From assembly GCA_017601225.1 (NCBI GenBank), contig JAFNIX010000001.1:192504-256503 (forward strand): a stretch of DNA of 64,000 nucleotides. The letters run 5' to 3'. The notes under the pieces are model-generated. The model was not told the origin of the DNA and made no database searches. It saw only the letters and a program-made list of their open reading frames with translations. Every line of letters starts with the position of its first letter. Positions within the stretch are counted from its first letter, which is position 1. Below, piece by piece: positions 42,668-52,141 of this stretch. Source of the DNA: Candidatus Brockarchaeota archaeon. Its GTDB lineage: Archaea; Thermoproteota; EX4484-205; JAAOZP01. The position numbers and the translations under genes were made by a program.

Positions 42668-42942
42668 GCACAACCGTATCATGGAGAGAGATAGACCTGG
42701 GTGGAAGCGTCGCCGGCGGGACTAGCGAGAAGTATAAGACCGGCAACTGGAGGGTTGAGAAGCCAGTCATAGACTATGAGAAGTGTGTGAGATGCTTGAT
42801 ATGCTGGCTCTACTGTCCTGAGCCAGCGATAATTAGAAACGGGAGCGAGGTCAAGATAGACTACAACTATTGCAAGGGCTGCGGAATATGCGCCGAAGAA
42901 TGTCCAAGGAAGGCGATAACAATGGTTCCGGAGGAGATTTAG
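42664..42942 (+). CDS. porD: Pyruvate:ferredoxin oxidoreductase delta subunit
   Basis: 92 aa. Two ferredoxin-type [4Fe-4S] sites: CVRCLICWLYCP (about residues 40-51) and CKGCGICAEECP (about 70-81). It carries electrons from the catalytic subunits to ferredoxin. Starts in an ATGA overlap with porG and ends 1 nt before porA. Confidence 0.92.
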   Translation: MSTTVSWREIDLGGSVAGGTSEKYKTGNWRVEKPVIDYEKCVRCLICWLYCPEPAIIRNGSEVKIDYNYCKGCGICAEECPRKAITMVPEEI

Positions 42943-42943
42943 A

Positions 42944-44140
42944 ATGATGACGGAAGCCTTAGCAAGGCAGCACAGGATCGCGTTAACCGGGAACGATGCT
43001 GTAGCCTACGCTGTTAAACAGGCTAACGTCGACGTGATAAGCGCATACCCGATAACCCCGCAGACATTCGTCGTTGAAACGCTTTCAAGATACGTGAACG
43101 ACGGCGAGCTGAATGCAAAGTTCATAAACGTGGAGTCTGAGCACTCCGCCCTCTCAGCAGTAATAGGGGCCTCGCTAGCAGGGGCTAGAACGTTCACAGC
43201 GACAGCAAGCCAAGGCCTCGCATACATGTGGGAAGCGCTTTACGCAGCATCAGGATTAAGGCTGCCAATAGTCATGGCTCTAGCGGCGAGAGCATTGTCG
43301 GCACCGATAAACATTCACAACGATCATTCAGACTTCTTCGGAATGAGGGATGCTGGCTGGATAATGTTCAACGGCGAGGAGGCGCAGGAAACCTACGACC
43401 TAACAATCATGGCTTTCAAAATAGCTGAAGACCCCAGAGTGCTTCTGCCGGTCGTAGTCTCGTACGACGGCTTCATAGTATCACATGCTATAACCAACTT
43501 CTACGCTTTAAACGACGACGTCGTCAAAGAATTCCTAGGGGTGAGAACAACCGGGCCAAAAATAGACCCGGAAAACCCAAGAACCTTCGGTGTCCTAGCC
43601 CTTCAAGACTCATACTTCGAGTTCAAAAGACAACAGTATGAGGCGATGGAGAACTCTAGGCAAGTAATAAAAGAAGTCTTCCAGAAATACGGGGAGATCT
43701 CCGGCAGAAACTACAAGCCCCTGAAAGAATACATGACGGACGACGCGGAAACCTGCATAGTGGCGATGGGAAGCACAGTTGGAACAGCTAGACACGCGGT
43801 TAAAACCCTTAGGGAAGCAGGCGAGAAAGTAGGCGTAGTAGGAATACTCCAATACAGACCTTGGCCGGTTAAAGAGGCTGAGCAATTATTCTCAAGATTC
43901 AGAAGAATCATCATCATGGAGAAGGTGGTGAGCCCGGGGGCAAGAGCAGGACCAGTCTACGGGGATATCGCTGCAACACTATACCCTAACTACAACGTTA
44001 AAATGATAGACTTCACATACGGTCTCGGCGGGAGAGACATCTCGACACAGGGAATCATAGAGATCTACAAAAAGGGCAGGGAGCTCATAGATAAGGGTAA
44101 AACAGACAGGGTGTACTTTCACGGGGTGAGGGGAGAATGA
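42944..44140 (+). CDS. porA: Pyruvate:ferredoxin oxidoreductase alpha subunit
   Basis: 398 aa. N-terminal GNDAVAYAVKQANVDVISAYPITPQTF is the pyrimidine-binding/domain I motif (AYPITPQT at about 27-34), with NVESEHSALSAVIGAS and TASQGLAYMWE following. The C-terminal domain (DAETCIVAMGSTVGTARHA) matches domain II. With the beta subunit it forms the catalytic core that decarboxylates pyruvate to acetyl-CoA and CO2. Codon use is rich in ATA and AGA/AGG. Stop overlaps the porB start. Confidence 0.93.
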   Translation: MMTEALARQHRIALTGNDAVAYAVKQANVDVISAYPITPQTFVVETLSRYVNDGELNAKFINVESEHSALSAVIGASLAGARTFTATASQGLAYMWEALYAASGLRLPIVMALAARALSAPINIHNDHSDFFGMRDAGWIMFNGEEAQETYDLTIMAFKIAEDPRVLLPVVVSYDGFIVSHAITNFYALNDDVVKEFLGVRTTGPKIDPENPRTFGVLALQDSYFEFKRQQYEAMENSRQVIKEVFQKYGEISGRNYKPLKEYMTDDAETCIVAMGSTVGTARHAVKTLREAGEKVGVVGILQYRPWPVKEAEQLFSRFRRIIIMEKVVSPGARAGPVYGDIAATLYPNYNVKMIDFTYGLGGRDISTQGIIEIYKKGRELIDKGKTDRVYFHGVRGE

Positions 44141-45084
44141 GCAAGCTCAACCCGATAACGAAAATATCCGACCTGCCTGAAGACTCAAAGTTTAGACCAG
44201 GGCACAGGCTCTGCGCAGGATGCGGCCCAGCAATAACCGCGAAACTAATAACACTCGCCGTCCCAGAAGCAGTAATAGTAAACGCAACGGGCTGCGTCGA
44301 AGTCGGAACAACAATCTACCCGTATTCTGCGTGGAAAACACCATGGGTCCACGTGCTCTTCCAGAACAACGCGGCAGTCGCATCAGGCATAGCCGCAGCA
44401 CTCGAAAAACTCTCAGCAGAAGGAAGAGCAAGAAAACTCCCTGTCATAGCACTTGGAGGAGACGGCTCAACATTCGACATAGGACTAGGAGCAATATCAG
44501 GCGCGCTCGAAAGATTAGAAAAAATTACATACATATGTTATGACAACTTTGCGTACATGAATACCGGGATTCAGCGTTCAGGAGCTACTCCTTTAGGCGT
44601 TGCAACCACTACGAGTCCCGCTGGCAGGGTGATTCCGGGTAAGCAGGAGAACAAGAAGGACTTAATTGGGATTGTTGCTTCACACCATATTCCTTATGCT
44701 GCCACCGCGACCCTTTGGCTTTGGCGCGACATGGTTAACAAGATTCGTAAGGCTGTCAGCTATAGTGAGCAGGGTCCCGCGTTCCTCCATATTCTTGCTC
44801 CATGCCAGTTCGGCTGGCGTTATGAGCCGCGTTTAACGGTTAAGGTTTCACGGATGGCTGTTGAGACCAAGCTGTTTCCCATCTACGAGGTTGAGGATGG
44901 TCAGCTAAGAATTAACTACAGGGTTGCTAAACCAACGCCGGTCGAGGAGTTCTTAAAGATCCAGAGGTGGACTCGCCATCTTCTCGAACCCAAGAATGCT
45001 GATGCTCTTCAACGTCTTAAGAACTGGATTGAGTGGAACTGGCAGCGCTTGGAGAACCTGGAGAAGGCTGGAAAAGTATTCTAG
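44137..45084 (+). CDS. porB: Pyruvate:ferredoxin oxidoreductase beta subunit
   Basis: 315 aa. CAGCGPAI (about residues 27-34) ligates an Fe-S cluster; GGDGSTFDIG to CYDN (about 107-137) is the GDG-x~26-N thiamine diphosphate motif, and YMNTGIQRSG and TPLG follow. Codon style changes sharply near 44530: before it Arg is AGA/AGG and Ile mostly ATA, after it Arg is mostly CGT/CGC and Ile ATT. The protein is continuous and intact, so the gene may be a recombination mosaic. Confidence 0.92.
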   Translation: MSKLNPITKISDLPEDSKFRPGHRLCAGCGPAITAKLITLAVPEAVIVNATGCVEVGTTIYPYSAWKTPWVHVLFQNNAAVASGIAAALEKLSAEGRARKLPVIALGGDGSTFDIGLGAISGALERLEKITYICYDNFAYMNTGIQRSGATPLGVATTTSPAGRVIPGKQENKKDLIGIVASHHIPYAATATLWLWRDMVNKIRKAVSYSEQGPAFLHILAPCQFGWRYEPRLTVKVSRMAVETKLFPIYEVEDGQLRINYRVAKPTPVEEFLKIQRWTRHLLEPKNADALQRLKNWIEWNWQRLENLEKAGKVF

Positions 45085-45227
45085 AGTCTCTTTCCAAAGT
45101 ATTTTTAATTTAATGCACGCATCTAATCTTTCTCAGAAGCCGGCTAAGGTTTTAGATAGCTGTGAGAATTGAAACAGACGGCTCCGCCCTAAAATAAACC
45201 TTTAATACTGTACTTTTTCCATGGCTA

Positions 45228-45371
45228 ATGAAACTTGAACAGTTGGACAGGAACCATGATCCGCTGCTTCGCCTGGTATACTTCAATGCTACTGTCCAGC
45301 AGGGATCAATGGTTAACACGTATAGTTGGTGGTTCAAATGGCTAGGTGTGAGGCATGCGGTTCAGAAGTAG
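45228..45371 (+). CDS. Possible 47-aa protein overlapping the AN1-M50 gene start
   Basis: A 47-codon frame with ATG at 45228 ending at TAG 45369-45371, beginning MKLEQLDRNHDPLLRLVYFN. A TTTAATA box at about 45201-45207 is 24-27 nt upstream, as expected for a leaderless start. It overlaps the AN1-M50 gene by 34 nt in another frame. The region between porB and 45338 would otherwise be an upstream leader. It could be a real small gene or chance. Confidence 0.3.
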   Translation: MKLEQLDRNHDPLLRLVYFNATVQQGSMVNTYSWWFKWLGVRHAVQK

Positions 45372-46135
45372 TCTTGCCATTCATCTGCTCCTACTGCAAG
45401 GGCACATTCTGTTCCCATCATAGGCTTCCCGAGGCGCATAACTGTCAAATGCTGCACTTGGCAAAGGTTCAAAAACCAATGTATGGCGAGGTCCCCCTGG
45501 TTCAGCCCAGGAGCAAGCCTCTGGCCGGAAGAATCACCAGTAAGACTGAGGTGACACATCTTTTGGCCGCATGGGTTGTTCTAAGCCTTTGTTTCTCAAC
45601 CGGATACTTTTTCAGGGCCAGTTCGACACTGCCGTTAGTGTTTATCATCTACTTGTGCACGGTTGGAACAGGGTTTGTTTTCCACGAGCTGGCGCATAAG
45701 TTTACTGCTCAAAGATATGGCTACTGGTCTGAGTTTAGACTCTGGCCCTGGGGACTGGCGATGGCTCTACTTTCCTCTCTGATTACACTAGGCTCGTTCA
45801 CCTTTGCTGCCCCGGGTGCAACATACGTGGCGCCGCGTAACCATGCCTTCGAATGGTCTAGGGTGTCTGAAAAAAGGAGAATGGGACTGATTTCTTTAGC
45901 CGGTCCCTTATCTAACGTTTCTTGGGCTGCTGTATTCTTTTTCTTAAGCGGGCTAGGTGGCTTGCCTGGTCTGGTTGGTAACATTGGTTTCCAAGTAAAC
46001 CTGTGGCTTGCAGCTTTCAACATGATTCCACTGGGGGGTTTAGACGGTAGAAAAGTTTTAGCATGGAATGTTGCTGCCTGGATGATTATGGCAATCCCAT
46101 TATGGGTCATAGAAGCATTCTTAATTCTTTTTTAA
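45338..46135 (+). CDS. AN1 zinc finger fused to M50 (site-2 protease-like) membrane metallopeptidase
   Basis: 265 aa from the ATG at 45338, where the finger begins; an in-frame TTG at 45326 would add four residues. The N-terminus MARCEACGSE with CSYCKGTFCSHH and HNC is an AN1-type zinc finger. The rest is a membrane protease: HELAHK at about 116-121 (HExxH), and LGGLDGRK at about 229-236 replacing the NPDG motif, in a five-to-six-helix core. M50 enzymes cut substrates in the membrane. AN1 fingers in eukaryotes bind ubiquitin or ribosomal partners. The fusion is known in some archaea. Confidence 0.85.
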   Translation: MARCEACGSEVVLPFICSYCKGTFCSHHRLPEAHNCQMLHLAKVQKPMYGEVPLVQPRSKPLAGRITSKTEVTHLLAAWVVLSLCFSTGYFFRASSTLPLVFIIYLCTVGTGFVFHELAHKFTAQRYGYWSEFRLWPWGLAMALLSSLITLGSFTFAAPGATYVAPRNHAFEWSRVSEKRRMGLISLAGPLSNVSWAAVFFFLSGLGGLPGLVGNIGFQVNLWLAAFNMIPLGGLDGRKVLAWNVAAWMIMAIPLWVIEAFLILF

Positions 46136-46227
46136 GCCAGCTGCTCTTTACGCACCGTGTGCCCGCCCTTTCATGAAAAGATTGGAAATGTGCAAAACCT
46201 AAATAGGTAAACCCGGTTTAGAAGCTT

Positions 46228-47907
46228 ATGAGAAGAAGCCTCCTTAGAGTTTTCAGCCTCACCATATTAGGCTTCCTGATTGCATCAAGGCTTTACGACA
46301 CAAGCTACGCTTGGAGTAATGGAGGCTATAGTGATGATCCTTCCAGCCCTAAGTATGGTACGCATGACTGGATTGCTCAACACGCTTTAGACTGGCTGCC
46401 GGATTACGAGAAAGGTTTCATCATAAGTAATCTAGCGGCCTATCTTTACGGGTCTGAGCTTCCAGATAACAGCAGGGCTCCGGATGGCATAGGCGATACC
46501 TCGCTGCATCACGTTTATTATTATGCTGACCGCTCGTTGCAAGATGATGCTTCAGCCAAACGGGCCCAAGAGGAGTTTGATAAAGCGGTTTCGCTCTATC
46601 TTTCAGGGGAAGTTTTCGAAGCCGTCAAGAGGCTTGGAGCCATGACGCACTATGTTTCGGACATGGCAGTCTTCGCACACGTAATGGGGTCTTCAACAGA
46701 CTGGGGAAATGAGAAGCACCATAGCGATTACGAGGACTACGTAAACCGGAGGACAAGCAGCTACAATAGTGAGTTTAACGTTTTCTTGACCTTCGACGGC
46801 GTTTTAGACACGATATCGGCTTATAACGCTACTCTAAGGCTTGCCTTCGATACGACTTTCGATATTGACGGTGGCCTTACATGCGTATGGATGGATAGGA
46901 ATTACGATTGGAACAACCCTGTTTTCAGAAACAGGTGTGGAGAATCACTCAACCTTGCAGTAAACCTTGTAGCTGATGTTCTGCACACTTTCTATTTGAA
47001 GATTTCCTCTTCCCCTCTTACGGCAATCGTAACTTTCTCTGCAAGCGGTCTAGATGATGATGCTTCAAGCACTGTTCTAATCGTTGACGGAGTAAGCTAC
47101 TCTTATACAGATTTACCGAGAAACTTTACATGGGAAGTAGGTTCTACGCATACTTTCGAATGGACACAAACTATAGACGCTGGAAGTGGAAAACGGTACT
47201 GTTGGTTCTTAACCCACGGTCTTTCGACTTATCAAAACGGATCAATAATGATCCCGCTGGGTGGAGGTTTCATTTCTGCAACCTATCATAAAGAGTACTA
47301 TTTAACGATACTTATTAACCCGAGTGGCGGAGGCTCTCCTTCTCCACGTTCAGGATGGTATCGTGCAGGTTCCCTGCTTGCGATAGATGTTACGCTAACA
47401 CCAGGATACAGGTTCGTCAACTGGACTGGATTAGGAGCAGGATCTTATACTGGTTTAAGTAAGAGTGCTTCCATAAGAATGAACAGCCCTATTCTACAGA
47501 CGGCAAATCTTGAAGCCTTCGACTTCGTGATTTCAATCTTCCCTAGAAACGGAACCGCCTCGGCGGGAGAAACTTTAACGGCAACTGTTAACGTTTTGCT
47601 TTTAAGCGGCTCACCCTTAGTCGTATCTCTGTCCACCTTTGGCCTTCCTAACGGGGTTTCTGTTACATTTACCCCGGAGAATCATAATCCTCCGTTTACA
47701 AGCAGCTTAAAGATAAAAATTGCTGACGACACTCCTTCTGGAACCTACATGATAAACATAGTTGGACAGGGTGGTAACTCGACTAAAGCTGCCACATATA
47801 CGCTTATAGTTAAGGCTCCGAATCGTATGGAAATAATTATCGTTATTCTCGTTTCGATACTTGCCTTCTTTATTGTTCTAATGCTGATTCGGAGATTTTT
47901 GGCTTAG
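46228..47907 (+). CDS. Secreted zinc-dependent phospholipase C-like protein
   Basis: 559 aa. Signal peptide at residues 1-28, a zinc-dependent PLC/S1-P1-like domain (about 30-260) with GTHDWIAQHALDWL, TSLHHVYYYADRS and the metal-binding MTHYVSDMAVFAHV and EKHHSDYEDYV, then Ig-like/repeat regions (NPSGGGSPSPRSGWYRAG) and a C-terminal membrane helix (about 534-556). It would be a cell-surface enzyme, tethered by the last helix. Lipid substrate is not proven. Strongest family signs are the spaced His residues. Confidence 0.8.
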   Translation: MRRSLLRVFSLTILGFLIASRLYDTSYAWSNGGYSDDPSSPKYGTHDWIAQHALDWLPDYEKGFIISNLAAYLYGSELPDNSRAPDGIGDTSLHHVYYYADRSLQDDASAKRAQEEFDKAVSLYLSGEVFEAVKRLGAMTHYVSDMAVFAHVMGSSTDWGNEKHHSDYEDYVNRRTSSYNSEFNVFLTFDGVLDTISAYNATLRLAFDTTFDIDGGLTCVWMDRNYDWNNPVFRNRCGESLNLAVNLVADVLHTFYLKISSSPLTAIVTFSASGLDDDASSTVLIVDGVSYSYTDLPRNFTWEVGSTHTFEWTQTIDAGSGKRYCWFLTHGLSTYQNGSIMIPLGGGFISATYHKEYYLTILINPSGGGSPSPRSGWYRAGSLLAIDVTLTPGYRFVNWTGLGAGSYTGLSKSASIRMNSPILQTANLEAFDFVISIFPRNGTASAGETLTATVNVLLLSGSPLVVSLSTFGLPNGVSVTFTPENHNPPFTSSLKIKIADDTPSGTYMINIVGQGGNSTKAATYTLIVKAPNRMEIIIVILVSILAFFIVLMLIRRFLA

Positions 47908-47945
47908 CATAGCACGCATTAAATTAAACGTTTCTCAGAATCGGC

Positions 47946-48857
47946 TTAAGCTTCGAACAACTCTGTGCTTAAATACTTCTCCCCACCGTCCGGAAGAACC
48001 GCGACTATAGTTTTATCCTTTCCCAGTTCCCTCGCCTTTCTGAGTGTTACGAGCATTATCACGCCGGAGCTCATCCCGATGAGCAGCCCCTCTTTCCTGG
48101 CTGCTTCCCTAGCTACTCTGAAAGCCTCCTGCTTCTGCTCCTCGCTGATCTCAACTATCTCGTCGAACCATTCTCTTCTGAAAAGCCGAGTTGGATACGG
48201 TTCACCAGGGTTCCTTATTCCTTGAATGCTCACGCCAAGCCTAGGGGTTACTCCAACCATCTTAATACTCTGGTTAAACTTTTTAACGCGCATAGATATG
48301 CCTACCCCGGTTCCTGCCGTCCCTATCCCAACCACAACCATATCTACTCTTCCACCAGTCTGCTCCAGAATCTCTCGACCAGTCGTCTGGTAGTGCGCCA
48401 GAATGTTTGCAGGATCTTTAAACTGGTCAAAGTCGACATACTTGTCAGGATTCTCCGTCAGGATTTTCTGTTTCAGCTCTATCGCTCCACTGGTCCCTTT
48501 CTCTCCCGGGGAAAGAATAAGCTCGGCACCGTAAGCCCTTATTATCTTCTTCCTCTCAACGCTTACTGATTCAGGCATCACTATCGTGATCCTATAGCCC
48601 TTGGCTGCTGCCAGCATTGCCAGAGCTATTCCAGTGTTCCCGGATGTTGCTTCAAGAATAATCTTGTCTCTGCTAAGCCTTCCTGACGCTTCTGCATACT
48701 CCATAAGGTAGAGTGCCATCCTGTCTTTAACCGAACCCCCGATGTTGTACCATTCCAGCTTAGCGTAAACAGTTGCGTCTCCGGGCTGAGTAAGCTTGTT
48801 TATCCTGAGCATCGGAGTCCCTCCTATTAGACCGGTGATGTCGCTTGCAACCCTCAT
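47946..48857 (-). CDS. cysK: Cysteine synthase family PLP enzyme (CysK/CysM type)
   Basis: 303 aa. The PLP lysine is Lys44 in NIGGSVKDRMA; TSGNTGIALA (about residues 71-80) binds the substrate carboxylate, and GIGTAGTGVGI (about 176-186) holds the phosphate. This is the O-acetylserine/O-phosphoserine sulfhydrylase fold, making cysteine in the cytosol. In archaea the donor may be O-phosphoserine. It is followed by no partner gene. Confidence 0.9.
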   Translation of the reverse strand: MRVASDITGLIGGTPMLRINKLTQPGDATVYAKLEWYNIGGSVKDRMALYLMEYAEASGRLSRDKIILEATSGNTGIALAMLAAAKGYRITIVMPESVSVERKKIIRAYGAELILSPGEKGTSGAIELKQKILTENPDKYVDFDQFKDPANILAHYQTTGREILEQTGGRVDMVVVGIGTAGTGVGISMRVKKFNQSIKMVGVTPRLGVSIQGIRNPGEPYPTRLFRREWFDEIVEISEEQKQEAFRVAREAARKEGLLIGMSSGVIMLVTLRKARELGKDKTIVAVLPDGGEKYLSTELFEA

Positions 48858-49152
48858 TCCTAGGGGCGATTTATAACAGAGTTATATTAAAGCTTTCTCG
48901 CAACGTCAACAAACCGGTTTAAAAATAGCAACCAGCCAAAAACCTCCTACATAACCATATTGAAAACCGGCCAAGCCTTATTAAAGACAGAGCGTTATTC
49001 GGCTGCAAACTCTCCACTCGGAAACTCATGATTAGTAATGCTTGAAAAACAGTATTAGTCGAGGAAGTTGATTGTAGGGCGTTTCACCGGTTCATCCTGC
49101 TCGAAAAACTCCTATCTGCCGTTTTCTGAACAAGACGGCAACTTACCGGCTT

Positions 49153-51177
49153 TCACTTTAAGTGGGTTCCGAAACCTAGCTTAGAGGCCGGCGAGCCTGG
49201 TTTTAAGCGGAAATCATACTCGTCAGGCGCGTTAAACAACGGGTCTGCGATCAGAGAGTTCCTATCCATCCCCAGTTTCTGCCATTCTTCCCAAGATAGG
49301 TTTCCGAAACGGATTTCACCGCCTCCTTCCCTCCAATACAGGTTATAGTCGAAGAAGAATCCAAGATCCTGTATGTTACCTGCTAGCAAGCTGCCCTCAC
49401 GCCAGTAGACAATGTTACGCTCAAAGGTAAAACTGGAATGTTGCTCCGGACGTGAACGCTGTATCTGAGCCTCCCGTCCGAAAGCGAAGATGTTGTTGCG
49501 GATAATGTTCTCCCTACCGTAGTGCTGGTGGAATCCTCCGTGAGTTGTGCAATACACGATGTTTCCATCCACAGTAATATTGGTACTTCCCTCATCTAAA
49601 TAAATCCCCCAGCCCCCGTAGCGAAAGCCTGCGACATCATGAATCCGATTTATCCGGATGACTGTTCCCGGTTGAACTCCCAGAGTGTAAACCCCACCCA
49701 TGTCGCTTAAGATCGGGCCATCACCATCTGATAGGACACCGATATGATGAATATGGTTTGATTCAACAAGATTTCCCTTCGCCAGTGACCTTCCATAGCC
49801 CCAGGTCCAGCCGATGGAAACAGCAGTGTAATAAAAATCATGAATATGATTATGAATAATTCGATTGTTATAACTTTGTCCGATAAAGATTGCAACAGCA
49901 CTGTGAAAGAAACGCCCTCCCCAGTGTATGTGGCAATCAACAATTTCATTACCGTAGGTTTGCTCGTTTTCAGCTTCACGTATCAGGGTTTCACCTATTT
50001 TAATTCCTCCACCTCCCATGTCGAAAAACTTGCATCCGATGATACGGTTATTTTGGCAGCCGCGTGTAAGCTCTAAAGCATAGTTTCCAAGATGGGCGAA
50101 GGTGCAGTCTTCAAAAAGACAATTGCGGATGCCTTCCCCGTAAACAGAGCCGGGAACGCCTATAGCTGCCTGAGGAAAACCTCCCACACTAGGCTTCTTC
50201 GAAACCGGATCCTCCGGATAGTACCATTCAGTATGTGCAAATGTTAAGCCTTTGAAAAACAGGTTTTCAACGAACATGCCTTCCTCAGGCTTGCCTTCAA
50301 ACTTAACGAGTTTGCTAAGTACTGGCGCTACAGCCTCGGCGTTAGAAGGTTCCTCACCATTCAACGGGATATAATAAAGCATCGCTGTGTTACGGTCTAG
50401 AAACCATTCTCCCGGAGAATCAAGCAACTCGTAAACATGCTCCACATAATAGAGGTCACCACGATCAAGACGGAATACGCTTCTCCTACTGGAACAAACA
50501 ACGTGCTCATCCTCTTTCACACTGGTTACTGGCAGGCGTGATTCAACCCAGCGGTTCATAACCACGATCTCCCCCGAGTCGACAGTGCTCCAAGCCTTCA
50601 AGTCTCCATTAAAGAATTTAAAGCAGTTTTGCCCCTCATCCCATTTTGTTTCAGGAGCCGCATCCGGGACTTCTGAGACTTTAAAGTAGCCCTTGTTAGG
50701 ACTACGGGCGCGAATACACCTGTGCCCATTGATCCAGAGGTTTCGAAAGAACCATTTTCCACCGAATGCTTCATGAACCTCAGCCACCCATAGCTTCCTT
50801 CCATCTGCAACCCTTTGCTCCCAACCTGTTAATAGTCTTCCGCCACTGATAACCGGTTTCTCACCAGGATATGCCGCGAAGGATATTGGATTTTTGAGGG
50901 TTCCAGAATCCTCTGGTGTGAAGACCAAGGGTTCAGCTAAAAAGTAGGTGCCGCCGCGGATTAGAACGGTGACAGGCTGCTTAAGTATTCCTCCCCACTG
51001 ATGCTTTAACTCGCGAATTGATTCTAAGGCGCGGCGAAGTGTGGCAAAAGGCCCATCTGTTTTAAACTGGTTTGGCGTAGGCGTTTTTCCTGACCAGGAA
51101 TCACAACCGTTAGGAGCAACATAGAGAAAGAAGGCATCTCCACTGCTTCTCATTTTCAAGTCGGGAAGATTGTACAC
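49153..51177 (-). CDS. Right-handed parallel beta-helix protein
   Basis: 674 aa. The N-terminal YVAPNGCDSWSG and GPFATLRRALESIRELK match the start of bacterial beta-helix repeat proteins (DUF1565 type). From about residue 330 on many short coils repeat the N-x-x-x-x-N-x-I-H pattern (NRIIHNHIHDFY, NLVESNHIHHIG, RINRIHDVAGFR), the signature of pectate-lyase-like helices. Such proteins bind or cleave polysaccharides. No signal peptide is seen, which is odd for a carbohydrate enzyme. The closest relatives known to me are bacterial, so lateral gain is likely. No clear operon partner. Confidence 0.8.
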   Translation of the reverse strand: MYNLPDLKMRSSGDAFFLYVAPNGCDSWSGKTPTPNQFKTDGPFATLRRALESIRELKHQWGGILKQPVTVLIRGGTYFLAEPLVFTPEDSGTLKNPISFAAYPGEKPVISGGRLLTGWEQRVADGRKLWVAEVHEAFGGKWFFRNLWINGHRCIRARSPNKGYFKVSEVPDAAPETKWDEGQNCFKFFNGDLKAWSTVDSGEIVVMNRWVESRLPVTSVKEDEHVVCSSRRSVFRLDRGDLYYVEHVYELLDSPGEWFLDRNTAMLYYIPLNGEEPSNAEAVAPVLSKLVKFEGKPEEGMFVENLFFKGLTFAHTEWYYPEDPVSKKPSVGGFPQAAIGVPGSVYGEGIRNCLFEDCTFAHLGNYALELTRGCQNNRIIGCKFFDMGGGGIKIGETLIREAENEQTYGNEIVDCHIHWGGRFFHSAVAIFIGQSYNNRIIHNHIHDFYYTAVSIGWTWGYGRSLAKGNLVESNHIHHIGVLSDGDGPILSDMGGVYTLGVQPGTVIRINRIHDVAGFRYGGWGIYLDEGSTNITVDGNIVYCTTHGGFHQHYGRENIIRNNIFAFGREAQIQRSRPEQHSSFTFERNIVYWREGSLLAGNIQDLGFFFDYNLYWREGGGEIRFGNLSWEEWQKLGMDRNSLIADPLFNAPDEYDFRLKPGSPASKLGFGTHLK

Positions 51178-51317
51178 TATTTAAAAATTGCTATAGTTTT
51201 TACGCTAGAAATCGTGAAGGATGGTTGAATTAGGAATGCTATTCTGAGAATTATTGTGCAAGCATGTGGTCCACATGTCTTGGGCTAGATGCCAGAGCCC
51301 CGGTTGAAAACTTTCCG

Positions 51318-51797
51318 TCAGCAACCGCTTAGGTATAACTGGATGAATCTAGGTATTACTCTGTTAATGAACTCGAGTGAGGGTTCTCCGAAAACTATTC
51401 CTTGACACTCTTTCTCAAGATACACGTTGAAAGTCTCATCGCCATACTGGAAAAACGAAGGTTCCCCGTAGCCGTATTTTGCAGTCTTGGAAACCCTGAA
51501 GGGGAACATTCTGCAGGCATACGGTTTCTCATCGTGGATCCTACAGATGAATAACGTGCCTCTCTTACTGAGGAAGAAACACCTGCCGTCGGGAAGGATC
51601 CTAAGGTAAAACTCCTTCTCCCCGGGCTCGACGGATCTCGGCCCATACTTAGGCTCTATCCTGGCATACTCTTTGAAAAGGAGTGGAACCCTGTGGTTTA
51701 TGCAGCATCTTCCGCATGAAACACACCTCCAGTTTTCGACGAGCCTCCAAGGCACAAGGCTTTCACCCTGTGTGCTGGACAAGCCTTGGTTTTTCAA
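51318..51797 (-). CDS. YkgJ family cysteine cluster protein
   Basis: 159 aa. The family core is CVSCGRCC (about residues 24-31) with CFF, CRIHDEKPYACRMFPFRV (about 88-105), giving the C-x2-C-x2-C-C...C...C-x6-C pattern of YkgJ/UPF0153 proteins that bind zinc or iron-sulfur. Biochemical role is unclear. The open frame uses ATG at 51797; a later start is possible since the first 20 residues are not conserved. Confidence 0.8.
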   Translation of the reverse strand: MKNQGLSSTQGESLVPWRLVENWRCVSCGRCCINHRVPLLFKEYARIEPKYGPRSVEPGEKEFYLRILPDGRCFFLSKRGTLFICRIHDEKPYACRMFPFRVSKTAKYGYGEPSFFQYGDETFNVYLEKECQGIVFGEPSLEFINRVIPRFIQLYLSGC

Positions 51798-51892
51798 CCA
51801 GTATTTTCCAGTTAAAAATTTTCACCACTGGAAACCGGCTTCCGAATCGCTGGGGGATAAGCCTTTTAAGCCTCGGAGAGAAAATCAGCTTT

Positions 51893-52096
51893 ATGCCTGT
51901 TGTCCACGTGTATGTCTGGACCGGTTTTTCAAACGAGGCTAAGAGGAGAGTAGTATCTGGAATAACCAGGGTTTTCGCCGAAACCGGTGTTCCCCCGGAG
52001 GCTGTTGAAATAATTATTCACGAGGTTCCTAAGGAAAACTGGGGAGTCGGCGGGGAGCGGGCGAGTGAGAGGCTCAGCCATGTGGAACCGCCGTGA
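51893..52096 (+). CDS. 4-oxalocrotonate tautomerase-like protein
   Basis: 67 aa. The start at 51893 leaves Pro as residue 2 (MPVVHVYVWTGF), which becomes the N-terminal catalytic Pro1 after Met removal; the second basic motif is SNEAKRRVVSGIT, and EIIIHEVPKENWGVGG is the typical end. Such tautomerases act as hexamers of 60-70-aa chains. A longer frame from 51683 exists but its upstream part is antisense to the YkgJ gene. Confidence 0.75.
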   Translation: MPVVHVYVWTGFSNEAKRRVVSGITRVFAETGVPPEAVEIIIHEVPKENWGVGGERASERLSHVEPP

Positions 52097-52141
52097 ACCT
52101 TCCCGTAGAAACACTCTAAACCTTTTGAGGAGGGGAACGGC

